NCBI RefSeq assembly: GCF_003096095.1
Contig: NZ_CP015453.1
Span: forward strand, 1,054,001 to 1,118,000
Source: Dietzia psychralcaliphila
GTDB lineage: Bacteria > Actinomycetota > Actinomycetes > Mycobacteriales > Mycobacteriaceae
DNA length: 64,000 bases
Reading direction: 5' to 3'
In this document: positions 37,382-45,332 of the stretch, in pieces
How the letters are laid out: the number at the start of each line of letters is the position of its first letter
Position numbering within the stretch: position 1 is the stretch's first letter
Made by a program: the position numbers and the translations under genes
The notes under the pieces: generated by a model
What the model was told of the DNA's origin: nothing
Seen by the model: the letters and a program-made list of their open reading frames with translations, nothing else
Databases searched by the model: none

Positions 37382-38041
37382 GTGTCGCCCACGCCCCGCC
37401 CAGACGCCGATGTCGACCCGGACGCTCGACTCGACGACGGGCTGCCCACCAGCCCTGATGACCCCCGGATCGAGGTGCGGAGGTCGCGCCGTCGTAAGCG
37501 GACGGTCTCGGCGCGCGTGGAAGGCCAGACCGTGGTGGTGCTCATGCCGGCGGGGTTGCCCCGGTCCGAGGAACGTCGGCTCGTCGTCGACATGTTGGCG
37601 CGCCTGCGGCGTTCCGGACGGCGGTCGGGGGCCAGGGCGTCCGACGAGGACCTGATGCGACGCGCGACCGCGTTGTCGGCCAGGTGGATGGACGGACGCC
37701 CTCGACCGGCCTCGGTGCGGTGGGTGCCCGCCATGACCACCCGGTGGGCGTCGTGTTCACCCGGATCGGGGGAGATCAGGGTCAGCGAGGCGCTGCGTGA
37801 GGTCCCCTCGTACGTGCTGGACTACGTCGTCGTCCACGAACTCGCCCACCTCGTGGTCCCGGGCGGGCATCCACCGCAGTTCTGGGAGGTGGTGCGGCGC
37901 TTCCCCCGTACCGAGCGCGCCATGGGCTACCTCGAGGCCTACGCGAGGGTGCTCGGTCAGGGAGCCGACGCAGCGGCTGGTGGCGGAGAGGGTATGGGTG
38001 ACCTGGTGCAGGCCGACGACCCGGAGGCCGACGTCAGCTGA
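37382..38041 (+). CDS. YgjP/DUF45-type zinc metallopeptidase-like protein
   Basis: Protein (219 aa) of the YgjP (SprT-like/WLM-related) metallopeptidase group. The zinc site is HELAH (about 152-156) followed by GGHPPQFWEVVRR, whose His is the third ligand. The N-terminal half has VRRSRRRKRTVSARVEGQTVVVLMPAG, typical of the family, and the RWASCSPGSGEIRVSEALREVP strand precedes the active site. The C-terminal tail is Gly/Asp-rich. Substrates are unknown. GTG start defined by the leaderless -10. Convergent with the next gene. Confidence 0.85.
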   Translation: MSPTPRPDADVDPDARLDDGLPTSPDDPRIEVRRSRRRKRTVSARVEGQTVVVLMPAGLPRSEERRLVVDMLARLRRSGRRSGARASDEDLMRRATALSARWMDGRPRPASVRWVPAMTTRWASCSPGSGEIRVSEALREVPSYVLDYVVVHELAHLVVPGGHPPQFWEVVRRFPRTERAMGYLEAYARVLGQGADAAAGGGEGMGDLVQADDPEADVS

Positions 38042-38068
38042 CCGGTCCGCCGACGATCGGCGCGTCGG

Positions 38069-39463
38069 TCAGGAGTCCCGCCCGGGACCGTCCGTATCGG
38101 CGTCTCCGGCACCGTCGCCGTCGCCAGCACCGTCGCCGGCGCCGCCTCCGGACTCGCGGAGGAACTTCTCGATCTCGTCGACACCGGACTGGTCGCCGGT
38201 CGACTCGTCGAGGAGCCGGTCGATCACGGCGGCCGGGTTCTCGAGGTCCTCGCCCACGGGCAGCAGGTCCGGGTGGCTCCACAGGCCGTCGCGGCGATCC
38301 GTGCCGACCGCCTCTCCGACCCGGCGCCACAGCTCCGAGGCCTCGCGTGCCTTCCGTGGGCGCAGCTCGAGGCCGACGAGGCTGGCGAAGGCCTGCTCGG
38401 CCGCTCCACCGGTGGCTCGGCGCCGCAGCCACATCTCGCGCAGTTTGTCGGCGCTGGGCAGGCGGTCGCCGACCGCGGCGGTGACGACGGCGTCGACCCA
38501 GCCCTCGACCAGCGCGAGCAGAGTCTCGAGGCGGCCGAGGGCGGCTTCGTTCACGTTGGTCACCTTGGGCCCGATGGCGCCGGCGCCACCGGACAGCAGC
38601 TCCTGGAGCTTGGCGGGGTCCTGGAGGATGGAGGGGTCGAGCCCGGAGGCGAGGTCGTCCAGGCCCGAGGTGTCCACCCGGATACCGCGTGCGTACTCGT
38701 CGACGGTGGCCAACACCCGCGCCCGCAGCCACGGTGCGCCGGCGAACAACCGGATGTGTGCGGCCTCGCGCGCGGCGAGGAACACCACCACCTCCTGGCG
38801 GGGGAGTTCGAGCTCGTCGGCGAACGCGTCGATCGCGGTCGGGCACAGGGCGGCCACCCCGTCGTCCCCGAACGGCAGTCCCACCTCGGAGGAGAACAGC
38901 ACGGCCGGTGCGAGCTTGCCCAGCCCCTGGCCGAGCTGCATCCCGAAGCCCATGCCGCCCATCTGGTCGAGCATGCCCAGCAGCGGCCCGGCGAGCTGGC
39001 GCGCCTCCTCGGGCATCGCTCCCTTGGTGGCCGAGTTCATCTGTTCGGCGACCGGGGTGCAGATCTTCTCCCACGTGGGGAGCGACTGCTCCACCCACTG
39101 CTGTGGGGTCCACACCTCGGTCCGGTGCACTCCGGAGGTGAACAGGGTGGTCTCGTCCAGCCACAGTTCCGCCAACCGGACGGACTCCTGGGCGGCGGTG
39201 CGGGACGCCTCGCTGATGACAGGGGTGCGGCCGAGGGCCTGCAGGGCGACGGTGCGGGCGAGTTGGTAGTTCACCGGACCCGAGGCGCCCGGTCCGGTCA
39301 TCGCCGACCCCATGGAGCCGAGCATCTGCCCGAACTGGGAGAGCATCTGGCCGAACTGGCCGAACTGGGAGGGGTCGAAACCGCCGGAGCCGCCCGGGTT
39401 GCGGTCCCGGTCGTCGTCGCGACCGTCGTCATCGGAAGCGGAGAAACCGAAGGGCTGGTTCAT
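38069..39463 (-). CDS. Zinc-dependent metalloprotease-like protein, TIGR03624 family (Rv3195-like)
   Basis: Protein (464 aa) of an actinobacterial family sometimes labelled as F420-biosynthesis-associated hydrolase. The N-terminus is Gly/Gln/Phe-rich with repeated FGQ(M) units (about 30-55). The core contains VVVFLAAREAAHIRLFAGAPWL, a degenerate HExxH-like helix (REAAH), so catalysis is doubtful. The C-terminus is an Asp/Gly-rich tail. Same family and position as Rv3195. ATG start at 39463; divergent from the PDZ protease. Confidence 0.82.
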   Translation of the reverse strand: MNQPFGFSASDDDGRDDDRDRNPGGSGGFDPSQFGQFGQMLSQFGQMLGSMGSAMTGPGASGPVNYQLARTVALQALGRTPVISEASRTAAQESVRLAELWLDETTLFTSGVHRTEVWTPQQWVEQSLPTWEKICTPVAEQMNSATKGAMPEEARQLAGPLLGMLDQMGGMGFGMQLGQGLGKLAPAVLFSSEVGLPFGDDGVAALCPTAIDAFADELELPRQEVVVFLAAREAAHIRLFAGAPWLRARVLATVDEYARGIRVDTSGLDDLASGLDPSILQDPAKLQELLSGGAGAIGPKVTNVNEAALGRLETLLALVEGWVDAVVTAAVGDRLPSADKLREMWLRRRATGGAAEQAFASLVGLELRPRKAREASELWRRVGEAVGTDRRDGLWSHPDLLPVGEDLENPAAVIDRLLDESTGDQSGVDEIEKFLRESGGGAGDGAGDGDGAGDADTDGPGRDS

Positions 39464-39530
39464 GCCACAACGGTACAGCCCGACGGGTGCGCAGGTCCGG
39501 GCGCGACGTCACGGTTTGGCACGCGCGGAC

Positions 39531-39536
39531 TACCCT
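39531..39536 (+). promoter_or_regulatory. -10 element of a leaderless transcript (PDZ protease)
   Basis: TACCCT is seven bases before the GTG at 39544 with no ribosome binding site between. Confidence 0.5.
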
Positions 39537-39543
39537 TGCCCCC

Positions 39544-40602
39544 GTGAGTCGCCGACTGCTGACCCTCCTCGCCGCTCTGGTCCCGGCGCTGCTGCTTCTC
39601 GTCCTGGCCACGTCCGCGACCGTGCCGCTCGTGGCCATGGGTCCCGGACCCACCTACGACACCTTCGGCGAGGTCGAGGTCGAGGGTGAGGACGGGGTGG
39701 AGACGGTGCCCGTCATCGAGGTCAGCGGTCGGGACGCGGACGAGACCACCGGTGCGCTGCGGATGACGACGGTCGCGGTCCGCGACAACCTCACCCTCCT
39801 CGACGCCATGCGGTTCTGGCTGGATCCGGTGCAGGTGGTGGTCCCCCGCGATCAGGTCTTCCCCCCGGAACGGTCCAGGGACGAGGTCCGCGAGTCCAAC
39901 GCCGCGGAGATGGTGGGGTCGGAGAACTCGGCGGAGGTCGCCGCCTACGGTCATCTGGGGATCCCGATGCAACCGCGGGTCGAGGCCGTCGACCCGGAGG
40001 GTGCGGCAGCCGACCTCCTCCGTGCGGACGACATCCTGACCTCGATCGACGGGGAGCGTGTCTCCGACTCCACCGCGGTGGTCGAGCAGGTCAGCGCCCA
40101 CCGGCCGGGCGACGAGGTCCGGATCGGGTTCACCAGGGACGGGCGTGAGGAGACGACGACGACGACGTTGCAGCCGGCCGGTCCGGACGGCGATCCCGAC
40201 CAGGGCCGCCTGGGCATCCTCGTCGGCGACACACCGGCCGACGGGACCGACGTCGAGATCAACATCGACCCGAATGTCGGCGGACCCTCGGCGGGGCTGA
40301 TCCTGGCGATCGCGATCGTGGACAAGCTGTCCCCGGGTGAGGCGACCGGCGGAGCCGAGGTCGCCGGATCGGGCACCATCCGCCCGGACGGCACGGTCGG
40401 TCCGATCGGGGGGATCACCCACAAGATCCGGGCCGCCCGGGAGGTGGGCGCGACGGAATTCCTCGTCCCTGCGGGAAACTGTGCGGAAGCCGTGCAGGAC
40501 CCACCGGGCGGGATCCGCCTCATCGAGGTGGACACCCTGGAGGGTGCGCTGGAGGCCCTGGAAGAGGTCGCTTCCGGGGGAGAGCCACCGACCTGCGGGT
40601 GA
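39544..40602 (+). CDS. Membrane-anchored PDZ and Lon-like (S16) serine protease (Rv3194c/YlbL-like)
   Basis: Protease (352 aa) with an N-terminal membrane helix (about 4-30), an extracytoplasmic PDZ domain (about 135-215, AYGHLGIPMQPRVEAVDPEGAAADLLRADDI region) and a Lon-type S16 catalytic domain. The Ser/Lys dyad is Ser in GGPSAGL (about 249) and Lys in THKIRAAREVGA (about 294). No AAA+ domain, so activity is ATP-independent. GTG start, leaderless. The UPF0182 gene follows on the same strand, as Rv3193c follows Rv3194c. Confidence 0.92.
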   Translation: MSRRLLTLLAALVPALLLLVLATSATVPLVAMGPGPTYDTFGEVEVEGEDGVETVPVIEVSGRDADETTGALRMTTVAVRDNLTLLDAMRFWLDPVQVVVPRDQVFPPERSRDEVRESNAAEMVGSENSAEVAAYGHLGIPMQPRVEAVDPEGAAADLLRADDILTSIDGERVSDSTAVVEQVSAHRPGDEVRIGFTRDGREETTTTTLQPAGPDGDPDQGRLGILVGDTPADGTDVEINIDPNVGGPSAGLILAIAIVDKLSPGEATGGAEVAGSGTIRPDGTVGPIGGITHKIRAAREVGATEFLVPAGNCAEAVQDPPGGIRLIEVDTLEGALEALEEVASGGEPPTCG

Positions 40603-40668
40603 GACCGCGGTTTTCCGTAAGGTGGGGTCCACGAGCATGTCCGCCCCAGCAGTCCAGGAGCTTCCCCG

Positions 40669-43600
40669 GTGTCCGTCCGCCCACCCGGCAATCCCGGTCG
40701 GCCGATCGCGATCTCACGTCGCGGCCGAGCCGTCGCCATCTCGATCGTCATCCTCATCGCCCTGATCCAGGTACTGCCGAGGATCAACTCCACCTACACG
40801 AACTGGCTGTGGTTCAGCTCAGTAGACGCCACCAGTGTCATGAGGACCGAGCTGCTCACGCGGATCGGTCTGTTCTTCGTGGTGGCCCTGCTCGTGGGAC
40901 TCGCGATCGCCGCGGGCATCCTGCTGGCCTACCGCTACCGGCCGGTCTTCCTCTCGCAACCGGGGATGCCGGACACGTTGGCGCGGTACCGGGCGGCCCT
41001 GGGTGACTCCCCGGCCAAGACGGTGCTCTGGGTGCCTGTCGGGCTCGGCCTCCTCGCGGGCTCGATCGCGCAGTCGGGCTGGCAGTCGGTCCTCGCGTTC
41101 TTCAACTCCACACCGTTCGGCCGAACGGATGCCCAGTTCGGACTCGACATCTCGTTCTACGCCTTCGAGCTCCCGATGTGGCGGTCGATCGTCACCTGGC
41201 TCATGGTGGCCGTGGTCCTGGCGTTCCTCGCCAACCTGGTCACGCACTACCTGTTCGGTGGGCTCCGTCCCGGCGCGCGGGAGGGTGCGTTGACCCGCGC
41301 CGCCCGGATCCAGCTGGTCAGCCTCGCCGGTCTGTTCGTCCTGCTCAAGGCCGCCGCGTACTGGCTCGACCGCTACGAACTGCTGTTCCGCGAGAACGCC
41401 ACGTTCACCGGCGCCGGCTACACCGACGTCAACGCGGTCATGCCCGCCAAGATCTTCATGTTCTCCGTGGCCATCGTCTGCGCGATCGCCTTCTTCTCCG
41501 CGATCGTCATCAGGGACCTGCGCATTCCCGCGCTGGCCACCGTGCTGTTGCTGTTCTCCGCGCTCGTGGTGGGTTCGGCGTGGCCGCTCGCGGTGGAGCA
41601 GTTCTCCGTCAACCCCAACCGCGCCGAGAAGGAACGGGAGTACATCGCCCGGAACATCGAGGCCACCCGGGCCGCGTACGACATCGGCGACGACCGGGTC
41701 ACCTATGTGGAGAACTGGGGCTCGGCCGACCCGAACCCCCGGGAGGCCGGCTCGGACGTCACGACCCTGTCCAACGTTCGCGTGCTCGACCCCAACGTCC
41801 TCTCGCCCACGTTCACCCAGCTGCACCAGCTGCGCAACTTCTACGGCTTCCCCGAGACACTGGGCATCGATCGCTACACGATCGACGGGGAGATGCGGGA
41901 CTTCCTCGTGGCCGCCCGCGAGCTCAACCCGGAGTCGCTGCAGGCCAACCAGCGTGACTGGATCAACCGGCACACCGTCTACACCCACGGCAACGGATTC
42001 GTGTCCGCGCCGGCCAACCGGGTCAACGAGATCGCGGACGACGCCGGTTCGGACCGCGGCGGTCTGCCGAACTTCCAGGTCTCGGACCTCGAGGCCATCG
42101 CCAGTGGCCAGGAGATGGTGATCCCGGTGACCCAGCCGCGGACCTACTTCGGTCCGCTCATCGCCCAGTCCGACCCCGACTACGCCATCGTCGGCGACAA
42201 CGGCGAGGGCCCCCGCGAGTACGACACGGACACCGAGCAGTACACCTACACCGGCGAGGGTGGGGTGCCGGTCGGCGGCTGGATCAACCGCACGGCCTAC
42301 GCGCTGCGGTTCGCCGAGCGCAACATCCTGCTGTCCAGCCTGATCGGCGAGGATTCCAAGATCATCTACGACCGTGACCCCCGGGACCGTGTCCAGAAGG
42401 TCGCTCCGTGGCTCACGACCGACACCAACACGTATCCGGCCGTGATCGACGGACGGATCAAGTGGATCGTCGACGGGTACACCACGCTCAAGACGTACCC
42501 GTACGCCGAGCTGAGTTCCCTGGAGGCCATGACGGCGGACTCGACCAACGAGGCCGGCGGCCGCGTGCTCCCGGACGAGGAGGTCTCGTACATCCGCAAC
42601 TCGGTCAAGGCCACGGTCGACGCCTATGACGGCACGGTGGACCTCTACGCGTTCGACGAGTCGGACCCGGTGCTGCAGACCTGGATGAAGGCCCTGCCCG
42701 GCATCGTGCAGCCGCGCGAGGCGATCTCGGAGGAGCTCGAGGAGCACCTGCGCTATCCGGAGGACCTGTTCAAGGTGCAGCGTGAGTTGCTGGCCAAGTA
42801 CCAGGTCGACGACCCGGGTCAGTTCTTCACCAACGACGCCTTCTGGTCGGTTCCGTCCGATCCCACGGTGACGTCGTCGATCCAGAACCCGCAGACCCCG
42901 CCTGTGGGCGGGCCCGCCGGTGGCCCGGCGGGTGCGCAGGCAGTCGACCGCGGTCCGGTGGACGGGCCGAGTCAGCCGCCGTACTACGTGGTGGTCTCCG
43001 ACCCGACAGACCCGGAGTCCGACGAGCCCTCGTTCCAGCTCATCTCGGCGTTCCGCGGGTACGAGCGCGAGTTCCTGTCCGCACACATGTCGGCGAGTTC
43101 GGACCCGGACACCTACGGGGAGATCACCGTCCGGGTGCAGCGACCCACGGAACCGCTGTCCCAGGGGCCCAACCAGGCGCAGGACATCATGATCGCCTCC
43201 CCGGCGATCGCCGAGGACCGCCGACTGTGGGGCGAGACCGCCGAGATCACCGAGGGCAACCTCCTGGCGTTGCCGTTGGCCGACGACTCGGTCCTCTACG
43301 TGGAGCCCATCTACACCCAGCGCAAGGACCAGGACTCGGCCTACCCGAGGCTGCTGCGGGTGATGGTCTCGTACGACCGCGCCGTGGGTTACGCGCCGAC
43401 GCTGTACGAGGCGCTCCGGCAGGTGGGCATCGAGGCCGACCCGGACGTCGTGCGGATCGACGAGAGTGGGGAGGCCGAGGCCGAGGCGGAGGTCGAGGTC
43501 GAGGGCACGTCCCGGCCGAGCGCTGCGAGCCCGGCGGCGCCCACGACGGGCGGCGGGGGCGACGAGGCCGAACGCGCGACCGCCGTGCGGGAGCTCAGCC

Positions 43601-43716
43601 AGGCACTTGCGGCCGTGCGCGCCGCCCAGAGTGAGGGAGGAGACCTCTCGGATCTGGGCCAGGCTCTCGAGGACCTCCAGGCGGCGGTCGATGCCTATCA
43701 GGCCCTCGGGAACTGA
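40669..43716 (+). CDS. UPF0182 (COG1615) large membrane protein (Rv3193c-like)
   Basis: Protein (1015 aa) with seven predicted membrane helices in the first 315 residues and a large extracytoplasmic domain (about 320-920) rich in Tyr, Asp and Asn. The C-terminus has a Glu/Ala repeat (EAEAEAEVEVEG) and a final amphipathic helix of about 60 residues (ELSQALAAVRAAQ). Function is unknown across actinobacteria. GTG at 40669 with CAGGAG 8 bases upstream; TAAGGT at 40618-40623 is a possible -10. Confidence 0.92.
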   Translation: MSVRPPGNPGRPIAISRRGRAVAISIVILIALIQVLPRINSTYTNWLWFSSVDATSVMRTELLTRIGLFFVVALLVGLAIAAGILLAYRYRPVFLSQPGMPDTLARYRAALGDSPAKTVLWVPVGLGLLAGSIAQSGWQSVLAFFNSTPFGRTDAQFGLDISFYAFELPMWRSIVTWLMVAVVLAFLANLVTHYLFGGLRPGAREGALTRAARIQLVSLAGLFVLLKAAAYWLDRYELLFRENATFTGAGYTDVNAVMPAKIFMFSVAIVCAIAFFSAIVIRDLRIPALATVLLLFSALVVGSAWPLAVEQFSVNPNRAEKEREYIARNIEATRAAYDIGDDRVTYVENWGSADPNPREAGSDVTTLSNVRVLDPNVLSPTFTQLHQLRNFYGFPETLGIDRYTIDGEMRDFLVAARELNPESLQANQRDWINRHTVYTHGNGFVSAPANRVNEIADDAGSDRGGLPNFQVSDLEAIASGQEMVIPVTQPRTYFGPLIAQSDPDYAIVGDNGEGPREYDTDTEQYTYTGEGGVPVGGWINRTAYALRFAERNILLSSLIGEDSKIIYDRDPRDRVQKVAPWLTTDTNTYPAVIDGRIKWIVDGYTTLKTYPYAELSSLEAMTADSTNEAGGRVLPDEEVSYIRNSVKATVDAYDGTVDLYAFDESDPVLQTWMKALPGIVQPREAISEELEEHLRYPEDLFKVQRELLAKYQVDDPGQFFTNDAFWSVPSDPTVTSSIQNPQTPPVGGPAGGPAGAQAVDRGPVDGPSQPPYYVVVSDPTDPESDEPSFQLISAFRGYEREFLSAHMSASSDPDTYGEITVRVQRPTEPLSQGPNQAQDIMIASPAIAEDRRLWGETAEITEGNLLALPLADDSVLYVEPIYTQRKDQDSAYPRLLRVMVSYDRAVGYAPTLYEALRQVGIEADPDVVRIDESGEAEAEAEVEVEGTSRPSAASPAAPTTGGGGDEAERATAVRELSQALAAVRAAQSEGGDLSDLGQALEDLQAAVDAYQALGN

Positions 43717-43784
43717 CCTGACCAGGGGATATGCGGCCCCGGGTGTGAGTTAGGTCATGTTCCGTTCGTTTTGCGTCCACCGAT

Positions 43785-43814
43785 TTGCCTTCCTCGGTGA
43801 CTGGCACGTAGTGT
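43785..43814 (+). promoter_or_regulatory. Promoter of the initiator tRNA gene
   Basis: TTGCCT (43785-43790) and TAGTGT (43809-43814) are separated by 18 bases, placing transcription start about 10 bases before the mature tRNA. Confidence 0.5.
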
Positions 43815-43829
43815 CATAGACGCAAACGA

Positions 43830-43906
43830 CGCGGGGTGGAGCAGCTCGGTAGCTCGCTGGGCTCATAACCCAGAGGTCGCAGGTTCAAATCCTGTCCCCG
43901 CTACCA
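43830..43906 (+). tRNA. Initiator tRNA-fMet (CAT)
   Basis: A 77-nt cloverleaf. The acceptor stem pairs from the second base, with C1 opposed to U72: the missing 1-72 pair is an initiator mark. The anticodon loop CTCATAA sits on a stem ending in three G:C pairs (CTGGG/CCCAG), the second initiator mark. D-arm GAGC/GCTC, T-arm GCAGG-TTCAAAT-CCTGT, discriminator A and encoded CCA at 43904-43906. A strong terminator follows 4 bases later. Confidence 0.97.
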
Positions 43907-43910
43907 TGCA

Positions 43911-43947
43911 CTCAGGCCCGGTTCCCGACAAGGGAGCCGGGCCTGAG
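43911..43947 (+). terminator. Terminator after tRNA-fMet
   Basis: A 16-bp stem (43911-43926 with 43932-43947, one G.T pair) and a GACAA loop immediately after the tRNA. Confidence 0.85.
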
Positions 43948-44016
43948 GTCATTTCGGGGGCGCCGCTTGAGTGCCGGCGGTCGGTGTGACGGTCCCTACG
44001 TCGACGCGATCTGGTC

Positions 44017-44048
44017 TAGTGTCCGACTCGCGCGCGGCGTGCGCGCGA
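44017..44048 (+). promoter_or_regulatory. Candidate promoter and inverted repeat before the alcohol dehydrogenase gene
   Basis: TAGTGT (44017-44022) is a plausible -10. The inverted repeat TCGCGCGC-N5-GCGCGCGA (44028-44048) starts at the predicted transcription start, suitable for a repressor or an mRNA hairpin. No convincing -35. Confidence 0.35.
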
Positions 44049-44096
44049 TCGAGACCACGCGCCCCGAGGGGCGTCCAGATCCCGGAGGACCCCACC

Positions 44097-45194
44097 GTGA
44101 AGACCCGTGCCGCCGTCGTCGAAGGGCCGGGACAGCCGTTCCGGCTGGTCGACCTGGACATCGATGACCCCCGTGCGGACGAGATCCTCGTCCGCATCAA
44201 GGCGGTCGGACTGTGCCACACCGACCTCACGATCAAGGAGATGCTCCCGGCCGAGATGTTCCCCCGGGTCTTCGGACACGAGGGGGCCGGCGTGGTCGAG
44301 GCCGTCGGACCGGACGTGGAGGGCGTCGGGGTCGGTGATCACGTGGTGATGAGCTTCCGTTCCTGTCGCGAGTGCGCTCGGTGCGAGTCCGGTGAGGTCG
44401 GCTACTGCGACCAGACCATGGCGCTCAACTACATGGGCTACCGGATGGACGGCTCCACCACCTTCCACCGTGACGGAGCTGACGTGGCCGGCTCCTTCTT
44501 CGGGCAGTCCAGCTTCTCGGAGCTGGCGATCGGCTCGGCCGACAACGTCGTGGTGATCGACCCGACGGTCGACCTGGCCGTGGCGGCGCCGTTCGCCTGC
44601 GGTTTCCAGACCGGAGCCGGTGCGGTCCTCAACACCATCGACCCCCGTCCCGCCTCCAGCATCGTCGTCTACGGCGCCGGAGCGGTGGGCCTGGCCGCGA
44701 TCGCCGCGGCCGGTGCCCGGGGAGTCGAGACGATCGTCGCTGTCGACACACAGAACTCCCGTCTCGAGCACGCGGAAGGCCTCGGGGCGGTCGGGGTCAA
44801 CCCGGCCGACCTCCCCGATGGGGAGTTCGTCGACCGCATCAGGGAGCTCACCGGCGGTGGAGCCACGGCCGGTGTCGACACCACGGCCGTGCCGAAGGTC
44901 ATCACACAGGCCGTACAGGCCCTCGCCCCGCGCGGAACGCTGGTCGTCGTGGGTCTGGGGGCGCCCGAGATCGAGCTCGACGCCATCGACCTCATGCAGA
45001 ACGGCAAGATCGTCCGGGGCTGCATCGAGGGGGACTCGGATCCGCTGACCATGATCCCGGAGCTGCTGGACATGCTCGCCGCGGGGACCTTGCCGCTCGA
45101 CACGCTCATCACCACGTACCGGTTCGATCAGATCAACGAGGCGGTCGAGGACGTGGCCGCCGGCACCGTGGTCAAGCCGGTCCTGGTCTTCTGA
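44097..45194 (+). CDS. Zinc-dependent NAD(P) alcohol dehydrogenase (MDR family)
   Basis: Medium-chain alcohol dehydrogenase (365 aa). Catalytic zinc ligands are Cys in GLCHTD and the GHEGAG His. The structural zinc lobe is C-RE-C-AR-C-ESGEVGY-C (about 92-106). The Rossmann domain has VVYGAGAVGLAAIAAAGARG. Sequence style resembles aryl/terpenoid alcohol dehydrogenases such as benzyl-alcohol or geraniol dehydrogenase; exact substrate is not readable. GTG at 44097 with GGAGGA upstream. First gene of a catabolic group with an aldehyde dehydrogenase next. Confidence 0.9.
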   Translation: MKTRAAVVEGPGQPFRLVDLDIDDPRADEILVRIKAVGLCHTDLTIKEMLPAEMFPRVFGHEGAGVVEAVGPDVEGVGVGDHVVMSFRSCRECARCESGEVGYCDQTMALNYMGYRMDGSTTFHRDGADVAGSFFGQSSFSELAIGSADNVVVIDPTVDLAVAAPFACGFQTGAGAVLNTIDPRPASSIVVYGAGAVGLAAIAAAGARGVETIVAVDTQNSRLEHAEGLGAVGVNPADLPDGEFVDRIRELTGGGATAGVDTTAVPKVITQAVQALAPRGTLVVVGLGAPEIELDAIDLMQNGKIVRGCIEGDSDPLTMIPELLDMLAAGTLPLDTLITTYRFDQINEAVEDVAAGTVVKPVLVF

Positions 45195-45217
45195 CCCCGG
45201 CTGAGTACGAACCGAAG

Positions 45218-45231
45218 TGGAACTCGTTCTC
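45218..45231. promoter_or_regulatory. KstR-like operator upstream of the aldehyde dehydrogenase gene
   Basis: TGGAACTCGTTCTC matches TNNAACNNGTTNNA, the KstR steroid-regulon consensus, at every defined position except the last base. The GAAC-TC-GTTC core is a perfect palindrome. Confidence 0.4.
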
Positions 45232-45261
45232 GAAAAGCCGACCGGACCGCCGGGAGCCTCC

Positions 45262-45279
45262 TACAGTAGACAGGTGTCT
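45262..45279 (+). promoter_or_regulatory. Candidate -10 with overlapping palindrome before the aldehyde dehydrogenase gene
   Basis: TACAGT (45262-45267) is a TANNNT -10, directly abutted by AGACA-GG-TGTCT (45268-45279), which would cover the transcription start. Confidence 0.4.
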
Positions 45280-45332
45280 GTTCGCATGTCCGATGCGGCA
45301 GGATCTCACCCCGTGACGGCAGGAGACCGCCC

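Noticed and set aside
43470-43510. GAGGCCGAG-type tandem repeat as a regulatory element
   Set aside because: It is in frame in the UPF0182 gene and encodes an Ala/Glu repeat in its disordered C-terminus.
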